Shown here piece by piece: positions 26,283 through 34,755 of a DNA stretch of 64,000 nucleotides. Position 1 is the first letter of the stretch, and each line of letters begins with the position of its first letter. Under the pieces are notes generated by a model, which was not told where the DNA came from, did not search any database, and saw only the letters and a program-made list of their open reading frames with translations. A program made the translations under genes and the position numbers. Origin of the DNA: Dactylosporangium fulvum (GTDB taxonomy: Bacteria; Actinomycetota; Actinomycetes; Mycobacteriales; Micromonosporaceae); contig NZ_CP073720.1 of NCBI RefSeq assembly GCF_025137375.1, positions 10,130,501 to 10,194,500 of the forward strand, written 5' to 3'.

Positions 26283-27515
26283 ATGCATATCGATGAATCC
26301 AACGCCGGCGAACTGCTGGGACCCCTTTCCACCGATCCACTTCAGCCGTCGTCGATCGACGTCGGGCGGGCCATGCAGGAGGGACGCCGGCGGCGGGCCC
26401 GCCGGACCGCGGTGACCTCCGGGGTCGCCGGGCTGACCGTGCTCGCCATGGCCGGCGTGCCGGTGGCGATCACCTCGATGCAGAAGACGGACAACTCCAC
26501 ACTGGTTGAGGCATCGGCAAGCGCTGCGCCGCCTGCCACCGCCGCACCATCTGCTTCGCCACCTGTCACGGCCGCACCGTCAGCAAGCTCGCCACCGCCG
26601 AAGGCGCCGCCCGTGCCGACCTCCTGCAAGGCGGAGCGGCTGCCGATCCCGGACAACGTCACGATGGCTCTGGTCACGGCGGCCGACCCGACCGGCCGGA
26701 CGATCTTCGGCCGGTCGTACCCGCAGCCCGGCACAAACCAGGTCATCCTCTGGCGGGACGGCAAGGCGACCAAGATCGACGTGCCCGGTGACGCCCAGGC
26801 CATCAACTCGGTCAACGCCGGGGGCACGGCCGTCGGCGAGAGCACCGTCGACGGCAAGCCGGTCGCCTGGCTCTTCAGCGACGGCAAGGTCACCCGGCTT
26901 CCCGGCGGTGACGGCGCCACGGCCGAGGGCATCAACGCCGGCAACGTCATCGTCGGCAGTCGCAACCGGCGACCGCTGATCTGGCGGACCCCGGCGTCCG
27001 ACCCGGTGGAACTCCCGCTGCCGGACGGGGCGAGCAACGGCGAGGCGCACGCGATCGACGACGACGGCACCGCGGTCGGCACGATCACGACCGGCACGGG
27101 CAGCGTGGCCTACGCCTGGGCAGCCGACGGCACCGGCCGGATCCTGCCGACCGTCGGCGACCCAGGCAACCTCGGCTACACGGCGTTCACGGTCCGCAAC
27201 GGCTGGGCCACCGGCGTCAGCACCGCCACGGGGTTGCGCTGGAACCTGCGCACCGGGCAGGTCGAGGCGGTGCCGGGGATCAACATCCGGCCCAGCACCG
27301 CAAACACCTCCGGCTGGATGGTCGGCACGGACATGCAGGGCCGCGGCGTGCTCATCGCGGCCGGCCGGACGCTCGTGCTGCCGGACGTGTTCGTCCACAG
27401 GCCCGGCGGATTCTCCAACCTGCCAAAGACGATCAGCGACGACGGCAGGGTGCTTGCCGGCCAGGCGGACGACACCGACCATGTGATCCACGCCGTCGTC
27501 TGGCGCTGCTCGTAG
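26283..27515 (+). CDS. Membrane protein with HAF-type repeats, probable sigma-factor partner
   Basis: The 410-residue protein has a cytoplasmic N-terminus of about 40 residues ending in RRRRARRT, one membrane helix (VTSGVAGLTVLAMAGVPVAI), a Pro/Ala/Ser linker to about 110, and an outer domain with repeats of the A-I-N-x-x-G-x-A-V-G type: AINSVNAGGTAVGES, EGINAGNVIVGS, HAIDDDGTAVGT, TISDDGRVLAGQ. Such HAF-like repeats fold as a beta-propeller. The start lies four bases after the sigma factor gene. The short inner region could bind the sigma factor, but it has no HxxxCxxC zinc motif of the classical anti-sigma, so the anti-sigma role is only inferred from position. Confidence 0.7.
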   Translation: MHIDESNAGELLGPLSTDPLQPSSIDVGRAMQEGRRRRARRTAVTSGVAGLTVLAMAGVPVAITSMQKTDNSTLVEASASAAPPATAAPSASPPVTAAPSASSPPPKAPPVPTSCKAERLPIPDNVTMALVTAADPTGRTIFGRSYPQPGTNQVILWRDGKATKIDVPGDAQAINSVNAGGTAVGESTVDGKPVAWLFSDGKVTRLPGGDGATAEGINAGNVIVGSRNRRPLIWRTPASDPVELPLPDGASNGEAHAIDDDGTAVGTITTGTGSVAYAWAADGTGRILPTVGDPGNLGYTAFTVRNGWATGVSTATGLRWNLRTGQVEAVPGINIRPSTANTSGWMVGTDMQGRGVLIAAGRTLVLPDVFVHRPGGFSNLPKTISDDGRVLAGQADDTDHVIHAVVWRCS

Positions 27516-27532
27516 GTCTGCTGATCGCAGGC

Positions 27533-28759
27533 TCACGAAGGGTCGGGCAGGCGGCCCGGTGCGAGGCGGTCCTCGGGGTCGAGGGCCAGCTTCAGCCGGG
27601 CCGCCGCGTCCGTCAGGTGCCCCGGCCCGTAGGTCTCCACCAGGTCGCGCAGCTCCACCGGGGCGCGCAGCAGCGTGCAGCCCCCACCGCCCCGGGCGAG
27701 CAGGACCGTGCGGGCCGCGGTCAGCATCCCGTCGAGCCGCTCCGGCGCGATCGAGTCCGGCAGCGCGACGGCGGCGACGCCCAGCCCGACCGACCCGCGC
27801 ACGGGCACCGGCATCCCGGCCGCGTCCCGCAGCGCGTAGACGACCGCGAACAGCTCGCTCGGCCGGCCCCAGATCTTCAGCGCGACGTCGTCGACCCCGA
27901 ACGGATACCGCCCCCACCAGGCCGGCGGCAACTGCTCGACGGTCGCACCACCACCGAGGAGCTTGGCGGCCGCCTCGGCGCGGGCCAGGGCGGCCTCACG
28001 CGAGCCCTCGAAGAGCGCGGAGAGCTCCGCAGGACGGGCCCCGGATCCGCCGGGAAGGTCGGCCTCGATCGCGGCCGGTTCCAGCGACGATCCGACGACG
28101 GCCTCGGTGAGCTGCTGCACCTCGCGCGGCGTGGAGACCGGGCGGACGACCCAGGCCCGGGCGGCGGGCATCGGCTCCAGCCGGACGGTCGCCTCCGTGA
28201 TCACGCCGAGCGTGCCGTACGACCCGCAGGCATCCCGGGCGAGATCGTGCCCGCCGACCTGCCGCTCCAGGCTGCCCTCGTCGAGCGCCATCCGCACCCC
28301 GACGACGAGGTCGCGCGGTGCACCGAACCGGTGGCGCAAGGGGCCGGCCTCGCCGGTCGCGAGGACACCACCCAGCGTCGCGCCCGGCGACCCGACGTCG
28401 AGCGGCAGCCGCTGGCCTTCACGCAGCAACCGCGCCCGGATCGCCCGCATCGGCGTGCCCGCCGCGATCGTGGCGGTCAGCTCGCCGGGCGAATGCTCGA
28501 GCACCCCGGTCAGCCGGGCGAGGTCGAGCAGGATGTCCACATGTGTGGGCGGCGCGCCCCAGTCGAGCTTGGTGCCGGCTCCGGTGGGCACGACCGACAG
28601 GCCCTCGGCCGCGGCGAACCGCAGCACCTCGGACACCTCGTCGGCGTCGCCAGGCGACACCACCCAGCCGACCGGCACCCCGTCGACGGTGTCGGCCCGC
28701 CCCGCCTCCCAGACGTGGTCAGGACCGCATGCCGTCGCCAACGCCTCGATCACCGTCAC
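27533..28759 (-). CDS. FAD-binding oxidase, GlcE-like
   Basis: The 408-residue protein matches the FAD-linked oxidase fold of the GlcE subunit of glycolate oxidase: VGWVVSPGDADEVSEVLRFA, VVPTGAGTKLDWG, DILLDLARLTGVLEHSPGEL and DVGSPGATLGGVLATGEAGPLRHRFG-like flavin-site text (keeping to PRDLVVGVRMAL after it). GlcE works with GlcD and GlcF in E. coli; neither neighbour is seen here, so it may work alone or with partners elsewhere. GTG 28759 has GGGAG five bases away, better than the TTG 27 bases upstream. The stop is 17 bp from the HAF protein stop (convergent). Confidence 0.8.
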   Translation of the reverse strand: MTVIEALATACGPDHVWEAGRADTVDGVPVGWVVSPGDADEVSEVLRFAAAEGLSVVPTGAGTKLDWGAPPTHVDILLDLARLTGVLEHSPGELTATIAAGTPMRAIRARLLREGQRLPLDVGSPGATLGGVLATGEAGPLRHRFGAPRDLVVGVRMALDEGSLERQVGGHDLARDACGSYGTLGVITEATVRLEPMPAARAWVVRPVSTPREVQQLTEAVVGSSLEPAAIEADLPGGSGARPAELSALFEGSREAALARAEAAAKLLGGGATVEQLPPAWWGRYPFGVDDVALKIWGRPSELFAVVYALRDAAGMPVPVRGSVGLGVAAVALPDSIAPERLDGMLTAARTVLLARGGGGCTLLRAPVELRDLVETYGPGHLTDAAARLKLALDPEDRLAPGRLPDPS

Positions 28760-28903
28760 CGCTGCTCCCGCTTCCCTGTTCACCAAACCGCCACCGTGAC
28801 TGCGGGGAAGATCGGTCGAAGGGAATCGCGGTAGCCAATCCTGGCTTTCCCAAAGACGCGCTCGAACGAATATCGAACATGCGTTCGAGAGCCTATGCCG
28901 TGG

Positions 28904-29872
28904 CTACTTCAGTCGCAAGGCCTTCTTGAAGAACGCCACCCGGTCGGTGCCGGCAGGGGCGAAGCCGACCAGGTCGTGGCCGGTGTCGTAGTCCTTGCGC
29001 TCCTTCGTCCCGGCGACGGCGTCCGCCAGCTCGGTCCGCTCCGCCTCCGGCACGATCTGGTCCTGCCGGCCGAACTGAAGCAGCACCGACCGTTTGCCAC
29101 CGGCCGCGACGTAGGGACCGGCGTCGAACCGGCCGACCGCGTCCAGGTAGGCGTGCCAGTCGGGCGGCACCTGCTGCTTGACCATCCATCGGGAGATACG
29201 GCCGGTACCGGAGGCCAGCACCACGGCGGTCAGCCGGGTCTCCAGCCCGAGCAGGATCGCGCCCTGGGCCGCGCCCCAGCTGTGGCCGGCGAACCCGATC
29301 CGCGAGCCGTCACAGTCTGAACGGCGGGTGAGCAGGTCGAGGGCGCGCCGCTGGGCGACGACCGAGTCGGCGACGGCCTTCGCGTCGGCCGCGGCGTCGC
29401 CGGTCGGCTTGAGCGGCAGGCCCGGCACACAGACCAGGGCGCCGTGCCGTGCGAGCGCCATGGCCTCCTCGAGCAGCGTGTCCCGGTTGCCGTCGCTGCC
29501 GGGGGCGTAGACGACGGCGGGCAGCCGCCCGGTGACCGACGCCGGGCCGACCACGTAGGCCGGGACCTCGTCGTGGCCGCGGGTGTCCGAATACGTGACG
29601 TCCTCGAGGATCACGCCGTCGCCGGTGCGCTTGTCGGTGAGCATCGTGTTGAGGGTGGCGTTCTTGTCGTAGTTGAAGAGCTTCTTCAACTCGGCGAGCG
29701 GGACCGCGGCGGGGACATACCCCGAAGGGTCGAACGCCGACGCGGCCTGCCCCGACGGGGCAGGCGAGCCACCCCCCGCCCGTGGTGCTGTCGTCGACCC
29801 CTCGGAGCACGCCTGGACCAGCATCCCTGCCAGTCCGATCACCCCGATGTGCAACACCTCACGACGCCGCAC
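28904..29872 (-). CDS. Lipoprotein alpha/beta hydrolase (dienelactone hydrolase-like)
   Basis: The 322-residue protein has a lipoprotein-type start (MRRREVLHIGVIGLAGMLVQ then AC), with arginines suggesting Tat or Sec export. The hydrolase has DEVPAYVVGPASVTGRLPAVV, then SRIGFAGHSWGAAQGAILLG with the nucleophile Ser in G-H-S-W-G. The Asp is in LLQFGRQDQIVPEAER and the His in DYDTGHDLVGFAP, so the triad is complete. It resembles membrane-attached esterases of the dienelactone hydrolase family. Substrate unknown. It is divergent from the oligopeptidase gene, and the palindrome at 29983-29998 lies between them. Confidence 0.85.
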   Translation of the reverse strand: MRRREVLHIGVIGLAGMLVQACSEGSTTAPRAGGGSPAPSGQAASAFDPSGYVPAAVPLAELKKLFNYDKNATLNTMLTDKRTGDGVILEDVTYSDTRGHDEVPAYVVGPASVTGRLPAVVYAPGSDGNRDTLLEEAMALARHGALVCVPGLPLKPTGDAAADAKAVADSVVAQRRALDLLTRRSDCDGSRIGFAGHSWGAAQGAILLGLETRLTAVVLASGTGRISRWMVKQQVPPDWHAYLDAVGRFDAGPYVAAGGKRSVLLQFGRQDQIVPEAERTELADAVAGTKERKDYDTGHDLVGFAPAGTDRVAFFKKALRLK

Positions 29873-29982
29873 CGCATCCCTCCGTGGCCTCGCCCGAACT
29901 ACGAGACCATGACGGTACCGGCGTCGCTTCCCTCCTGTTGCTGAAGACCGGCGAACGACACCGACGGTTGCCGCCGATTCGA

Positions 29983-29998
29983 TGACACCTAGGTGTCA
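29983..29998. promoter_or_regulatory. 16-bp perfect palindrome between lipoprotein hydrolase and oligopeptidase B genes
   Basis: TGACACCTAGGTGTCA is a full palindrome, 26 bp before the oligopeptidase start and 110 bp from the hydrolase start. Its position and symmetry are those of an operator for a dimeric regulator. No regulator gene lies nearby. Confidence 0.5.
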
Positions 29999-30024
29999 CC
30001 CGGAAGCTAGTAACGTTGGCATGC

Positions 30025-32103
30025 GTGACGAGCGAGCAGCCGCCTATCGCGAAGCGGATCCCCCACGAGCGGACACACCACGGTGACACCGTGGTCGACG
30101 AATACTTCTGGCTCCATCAGAAGGACGATCCGGACACGGTGGCCTATCTCGAGGCCGAAAACGCGTTCACCACCGCGGCGACCGCCCACCTTGAGCAGCT
30201 GCGCGACACGATCTTCAACGAGATCAAGACGCGCACCAAGGAGACCGACCTCTCGGTGCCCACGCGGAAGGGCGGCTACTGGTATTACACCCGGACGGAG
30301 GCCGGCAAGCAGTACGGCATCCATTGCCGTGTGCCGGTGGCCGACGGCCAGCTCGACCCGCCCGACATCGGCGACGGCACGGGCCTGCCCGGCGAGGAGA
30401 TCCTGCTCGACGGCAACGAGCTCGCCGGCGACTCGGAGTTCTTCGCCCTCGGCACCTTCGACGTGAGCGTCGACGCCAACCTGCTCGCCTACAGCATCGA
30501 CTTCTCCGGCGAGGAGCGCTTCACGCTGCGGGTCAAGGACCTGCGGACCGGTGAGCTGCTGCCCGACACGATCGAAAACGCGTTCTACGGCTCGGCCTGG
30601 TCCGCCGACGGGTCGACGCTGTTCTACCTGACGGTCGACGAGGCGTGGCGGCCGAACAGGGTGTGGCGCCACACGATCGGCACCCCGTCCGCCGACGACG
30701 TGGTGGTGCACGAAGAGCCCGACGAGCGCTTCTGGGTCGGCGTCGATCTGACCCGCAGCGAGCGGTTCATCCTCATCGACATCAACAGCAAGGTGACCAG
30801 CGAGGTCCTGGTCATCCCGGCCGACGCGCCGACCACGCCGCCGCGCCCGGTGGCGCCCCGCCGGCAGGGCGTCGAATACTCGGTCGAGCACCACGGCCAC
30901 CGGTTCCTGATCCTGCACAACGACGGTGCCGAGGACTTCGCCCTCGCGTATACCTCGGTCGACAATCCCGGCGCGTGGACCACACTCATCGAGCACGATC
31001 CCGGCACCCGTCTGCTCCAGGTGGACGCCTTCTCCGGCCACCTCGTCGTGACGCTGCGCCGCGACGGCCTGACCGGGATTCGGGTGGTGCCGCTGCGCGG
31101 CGCCGCGCCCTACGACATCAGCTTCCCCGAGCCGATCTACTCCGTCGGCCCGGAGGCCAACCTGGAATACGACACCACCTCGTTCCGGCTGCACTACGTG
31201 TCGCTCGTGACGCCCGACTCGGTGTACGACTGCAACCTGGACAGCGGCGCGCTGACCCTGCGCAAGCAGAAGCCGGTGCTCGGCGACTTCGATCCGACCC
31301 GCTATGAGCAGCATCGCGAGTGGGCGATCGCCGAGGACGGCACGCGTGTCCCGATCTCGATCGTGGCGGCGAAGGGCACTCCGCGCGACGGCTCGGCTCC
31401 GGCGCTGCTCTACGGCTACGGGTCGTATGAAGCCTCGATGGACCCGTGGTTCTCCATCCCGCGGCTGTCCCTGCTGGACCGCGGCGTGGTCTTCGCGGTC
31501 GCCCACATCCGCGGCGGCGGTGAGATGGGCCGCCGGTGGTATGACCAGGGCAAGCTCCTGGCGAAGAAGAACACGTTCACCGACTTCGTGGCCAGCGCCG
31601 AGCACCTGGTGAAGGCCGGCTGGACGGCCACCGACCGTCTGATCGCGCGTGGCGGCTCGGCGGGCGGCCTGCTCATGGGCGCGGTGGCGAATCTGGCGCC
31701 GGAGTCGTTCGCCGGCATCGTGGCCCAGGTCCCGTTCGTCGACGCCCTCAACACCATCCTCGACCCGTCGCTCCCGCTGACCGTCACGGAGTGGGAGGAG
31801 TGGGGCAACCCGCTTGCCGACCCCGAGGTGTACCGCTACATGAAGTCGTACACGCCGTATGAAAACGTGTCAGAGCGCCTGTATCCGGCGATTCTGGCCG
31901 TCACGAGCCTCAACGACACGCGGGTCCTCTACCACGAGCCGGCCAAGTGGGTCGCCCGCCTCCGCACCCTGTCCCCGTCGACGGACGTCCTGCTGAAGAC
32001 CGAGATGGGCGCCGGCCACGGCGGCCCGAGCGGCCGCTACGACGCCTGGCGCGAGGAAGCGTTCATCACCGCGTGGGCGCTCGACAAGCTCGGCAAAACC
32101 TAG
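30025..32103 (+). CDS. ptrB: Oligopeptidase B (prolyl oligopeptidase family)
   Basis: The 692-residue enzyme cleaves after basic residues in short peptides. The first part reads PPIAKRIPHERTHHGDTVVDEYFWL and carries the seven-bladed propeller that limits substrate size; the second is the alpha/beta hydrolase. The triad is Ser545 in ARGGSAGGLLMGAV, Asp631 in SLNDTRVLYHEP, and His665 in GAGHGGPSGR, in the usual order and spacing. LLYGYGSYEASMDPWFS and VFAVAHIRGGGEMGRRWYD are the oxyanion and binding regions. GTG 30025 is chosen because the propeller start is complete from there; the ribosome site is weak. A strong stem-loop follows the stop. Confidence 0.95.
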   Translation: MTSEQPPIAKRIPHERTHHGDTVVDEYFWLHQKDDPDTVAYLEAENAFTTAATAHLEQLRDTIFNEIKTRTKETDLSVPTRKGGYWYYTRTEAGKQYGIHCRVPVADGQLDPPDIGDGTGLPGEEILLDGNELAGDSEFFALGTFDVSVDANLLAYSIDFSGEERFTLRVKDLRTGELLPDTIENAFYGSAWSADGSTLFYLTVDEAWRPNRVWRHTIGTPSADDVVVHEEPDERFWVGVDLTRSERFILIDINSKVTSEVLVIPADAPTTPPRPVAPRRQGVEYSVEHHGHRFLILHNDGAEDFALAYTSVDNPGAWTTLIEHDPGTRLLQVDAFSGHLVVTLRRDGLTGIRVVPLRGAAPYDISFPEPIYSVGPEANLEYDTTSFRLHYVSLVTPDSVYDCNLDSGALTLRKQKPVLGDFDPTRYEQHREWAIAEDGTRVPISIVAAKGTPRDGSAPALLYGYGSYEASMDPWFSIPRLSLLDRGVVFAVAHIRGGGEMGRRWYDQGKLLAKKNTFTDFVASAEHLVKAGWTATDRLIARGGSAGGLLMGAVANLAPESFAGIVAQVPFVDALNTILDPSLPLTVTEWEEWGNPLADPEVYRYMKSYTPYENVSERLYPAILAVTSLNDTRVLYHEPAKWVARLRTLSPSTDVLLKTEMGAGHGGPSGRYDAWREEAFITAWALDKLGKT

Positions 32104-32129
32104 GGCCTGTTTCGCTTTCCAGTTCCCGA

Positions 32130-32167
32130 GGTGCCGGTCCGGCGAGTTCTCCCGCTGGACCGGCACC
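32130..32167 (+). terminator. Stem-loop after oligopeptidase B
   Basis: Arms GGTGCCGGTCC and GGACCGGCACC (11 bp, perfect) enclose a 16-nt loop, 27 bp after the stop codon. Strong and well placed for transcription end, though with no T-run. Confidence 0.6.
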
Positions 32168-32244
32168 GGCCGTTCGCGGGCGCCGACGGTTGCGGGCTCC
32201 GAGGCCGCGCCGATCCGGGGTCTGCGCCGCCAGAAACCCGGCCA

Positions 32245-32308
32245 CACCCATGATCAGGGGAAAGATCGGGTCGTCGGGGCGACCGGATGTTTCCCATGAT
32301 CATGGGTG
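32245..32308. repeat. Dispersed palindromic repeat, family C copy 1
   Basis: Outer arms CACCCATGATCA and TGATCATGGGTG are perfect (12 bp), inner arms GGGAAA and TTTCCC follow, and the middle holds TCGGG and GACCGGATG. A second copy with the same order of blocks is at 47151-47200, so this is a dispersed intergenic element. It lies between the ptrB terminator and the DnaA-box cluster. Confidence 0.7.
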
Positions 32309-32367
32309 GGCGGGCGATGGTGCGCTCCACCGGCGTCGTGAGTGGTCCGCAAGGAGTTGCCCATAAC

Positions 32368-32640
32368 TGATCCACAGGCCCTACGTGGCGAAACGAGGAG
32401 ATTTTTGCGTCATCCACAAGACACTGTCCCCAGCTGTGGATAACCTGCCGGCAGCCTGTGGATGAGTGCGGATGGGGCTGTGGACAAACACGCGGAGTAC
32501 GCCTGGGGTTCATCTGCGTATCACCAGGCCGATGGCCATCGGCCACTGAAGATGGTCAATCCGTAGTCAGGTTACGGTGGCGCTGCCCACAGGCATTACC
32601 CACAGGCTGTGGATAACCCCGGCTTCCGGCCTGTGGAGGC
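32368..32640. other. DnaA-box cluster in a gene-free stretch
   Basis: Two perfect boxes (TGTGGATAA at 32435-32443 and 32608-32616) and five with one change from TTATCCACA (32368-32376, 32410-32418, 32457-32465, 32479-32487, 32596-32604) lie within 250 bp; 32479-32487 is the exact Streptomyces-type TTGTCCACA box. Two weaker ones are at 32584 and 32632. By chance I would expect well under one in the 650 bp gap. It has no dnaA, dnaN or rep gene beside it, so it is not a standard oriC. A DnaA-titration or reactivation site is the likeliest reading. The whole gap 32104-32749 holds no gene I can support. Confidence 0.7.
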
Positions 32641-32749
32641 CGGCGCCCGGGCGGCCCGCAGAGAGAGCCTGGAGATCCGAGAGGAAGCACGGCCCATCAG
32701 CCCGCCGTGAGAACGAGTCGGCACGAGGACGGAGCCGGGGGCGGGCCGC

Positions 32750-33715
32750 CTATGCGAACAGGCGGGAGGCCAGTGCCGGGTCCAGGTTGCCGCCGCTCAC
32801 CACTGCCACTGTGCGGCCGGCGGGAAGTTCGTCGCGGTGGTGGAGCACCGCTGCCGTGGTCACGGCGCCGCTCGGCTCGGCGATCAGGCGGGCCTTGCCG
32901 GCCAGGGTCCGGACCGTCTCCAGGATCTCGTCCTCGCTCACCGTGATGATCGCGTCCAAGTATGCGCTGAGGTGGGCCAGCGTCAGCTCTGACAGCGGGG
33001 TCCGCAGGCCGTCGGCCACCGTGCTCAGCATCCTCGCCTCGGGCCAGATGCGGACCATGCCGGCGGCCAGGCTCTCGGCGGCGTCGGCTGCCACCGCGGG
33101 CTCGACGCCGATCACGGCGACGTGCGGGGCCAGGGCCTTCACGGCGGTCGCGACGCCGGAGGACAGGCCGCCGCCGCCGACCGGGACGACCACCACGTCG
33201 ACGCTGGACAGGTCCTCGAAGATCTCCAGGCCCACGGTGCCCTGGCCGGCGATGATGTCCGGGTGGTCGTAGGGCGGGATGAGCGTCAGGCCGCGCTCGG
33301 CGACGAGCTGCTGCGCAACGATCTCGCGCTGGGACTGCGGCACCAGGATGACCTCTGCGCCGTAGCCCCGGGTGGCCTCGATCTTCAGCGGCGTCGACAC
33401 GTCGGGCATGACCACCGTGACCGGGATGCCGAGCGCGCGGCCCGCGTAGGCGAGGGCCTGTCCGTGGTTGCCGGACGAGTGGGTCACCACGCCGGCGTGG
33501 CGGCGCTCCAGGTCGAGCCGGTGCAGGGCGTTGGTCGCGCCGCGGAGCTTGAACGCGCCGATGGGCTGCAGGCTTTCCGGCTTGAGCCACAGTTCGTCGG
33601 CCCAGGGGCAGGGCAGCAACGGGGTGCGCACCACGAGGCCGGAGATCCGCGCGGCTGCGTCGCGGATGTCGTCCAGGCGAACGAGGTCTTGCTGGAGGGC
33701 GGTCACGCCGCCCAT
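32750..33715 (-). CDS. Threonine/serine dehydratase, PLP fold II
   Basis: The 321-residue enzyme deaminates L-threonine or L-serine to the 2-keto acid. PLP lysine is in PIGAFKLRGATNALH; SSGNHGQALAYAGRALG binds the substrate; VVVPVGGGGLSSGVATAVKA holds the phosphate; VAVVSGGNLDPAL closes the fold. It has no ACT regulatory domain, so it is the catabolic (short) type rather than the isoleucine-feedback IlvA. The ATG at 33715 is followed by GGVTALQQDLVRLDDIRDAA, the usual opening. The gene stands alone: the DnaA-box cluster is downstream and the TAXI protein gene ends 66 bp upstream. Confidence 0.9.
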   Translation of the reverse strand: MGGVTALQQDLVRLDDIRDAAARISGLVVRTPLLPCPWADELWLKPESLQPIGAFKLRGATNALHRLDLERRHAGVVTHSSGNHGQALAYAGRALGIPVTVVMPDVSTPLKIEATRGYGAEVILVPQSQREIVAQQLVAERGLTLIPPYDHPDIIAGQGTVGLEIFEDLSSVDVVVVPVGGGGLSSGVATAVKALAPHVAVIGVEPAVAADAAESLAAGMVRIWPEARMLSTVADGLRTPLSELTLAHLSAYLDAIITVSEDEILETVRTLAGKARLIAEPSGAVTTAAVLHHRDELPAGRTVAVVSGGNLDPALASRLFA

Positions 33716-33780
33716 CCTGACATCACCCGCTGGTGATCGCCCTCCCCGACAACGGCCAATGAGAGATCCATAACGCTGGA

Positions 33781-34755
33781 CTATCCGCTGCTGTAGTACC
33801 TTGCGGCCCCCGGATGGAGGGGGACCGGATCGGTGTCGGGGGCTGTCGCCTTGTCGTAGTTGTTACCCTCCGGGTGAACGCGGGACAGCTCCAGCTGGTG
33901 CTCGAACAAAACCTTGGTCAGGTCGTATGCGAGCTGCTCAGGTATGTCGGGCGAGACCACGATGAGGTTGCCGACGACGATCGTGTCGACGTCGGTGGGC
34001 GTGTTGTAGGCCGACTTCGGCAGTTTTGCCACTCCGTAGACGGCGCCGTAACGGTACGTCAGCGGCTGTTGCAGTTCGCCGAGCGGCAGGATCGAGAACT
34101 GGCCGGGGGCGTTGGCCAGCAGGTCGGTGATGCCGGGCGTGGGCAGGCCACCGGCGAAGAACATCGCGTCGGTGGTGCCGGCCAGCATGCCCTTGGTGGT
34201 CTCCGGCAGCGAGAGCCGCTGCCGGACGATCTCGGTGTCCGGGTTGATCCCGCCGGCGAAGAGCAGCCGGCCTGCGGCGATGTCGATACCCGAGCCGGCG
34301 GAGCCGGTGGAGACCCGCTTGCCCCGCAGGTCGGTGAACTTCGTGATCTTCGACGTGTTGCGGACCACGAGGTGGATGTAGCTCTTGTAGATCCGGGCGA
34401 GCGCCACGACCTTCTGCGGCCGGCCCTCGAACGACCCCTTGCCGGCATACGCGTCGGCGGCGGTGTCCGCCAGCGTCAGCGCGACGTCCATGTCACCGGT
34501 GGCGACGCGCTGCAGGTTCTCGCCGGAGGCGCCGGTCGGCTCGGCCCGCGCCTCGTAGCCCGGGACGTGCTTGGTGATGAGATCGGCGTAGCCGCCGCCG
34601 AGCGTGTAGAAGACGCCGGTGGTGTTGCCGGTGGCGATGTAGATCCGCCCGCCGTGCCACAGGCCCGCGCCCGGGCGCTGTGGCACGCTCACGCAGCCGG
34701 CGAGAAGCAACGCTCCCGCCAGTACCGCTGCGAAGGTTTTGCTCCTCAAACGCAT
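33781..34755 (-). CDS. TAXI-family TRAP transporter solute-binding lipoprotein
   Basis: The 324-residue protein starts with a lipoprotein signal (LRSKTFAAVLAGALLLAGC). The mature part is the TAXI-type binding protein: YIATGNTTGVFYTLGGGYAD, EARAEPTGASGENLQRVATG, YIHLVVRNTSKITKFTDLRG, and KRVSTGSAGSGIDIAAGRLL. TAXI proteins bind small acids such as glutamate or C4 dicarboxylates. No TRAP membrane subunits follow, so a binding or sensing role is more likely than uptake. The ATG shares bases with the stop of the roadblock gene (TGATG), so the kinase, roadblock and binding protein form one unit; a GTG one codon earlier is also possible. Confidence 0.85.
   Translation of the reverse strand: MRLRSKTFAAVLAGALLLAGCVSVPQRPGAGLWHGGRIYIATGNTTGVFYTLGGGYADLITKHVPGYEARAEPTGASGENLQRVATGDMDVALTLADTAADAYAGKGSFEGRPQKVVALARIYKSYIHLVVRNTSKITKFTDLRGKRVSTGSAGSGIDIAAGRLLFAGGINPDTEIVRQRLSLPETTKGMLAGTTDAMFFAGGLPTPGITDLLANAPGQFSILPLGELQQPLTYRYGAVYGVAKLPKSAYNTPTDVDTIVVGNLIVVSPDIPEQLAYDLTKVLFEHQLELSRVHPEGNNYDKATAPDTDPVPLHPGAARYYSSG

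Noticed and set aside
32104..32749. Chromosomal origin of replication
   Set aside because: Many DnaA boxes, but no dnaA, dnaN, parA/parB or AT-rich unwinding element; a DnaA-binding site of another kind is more likely.
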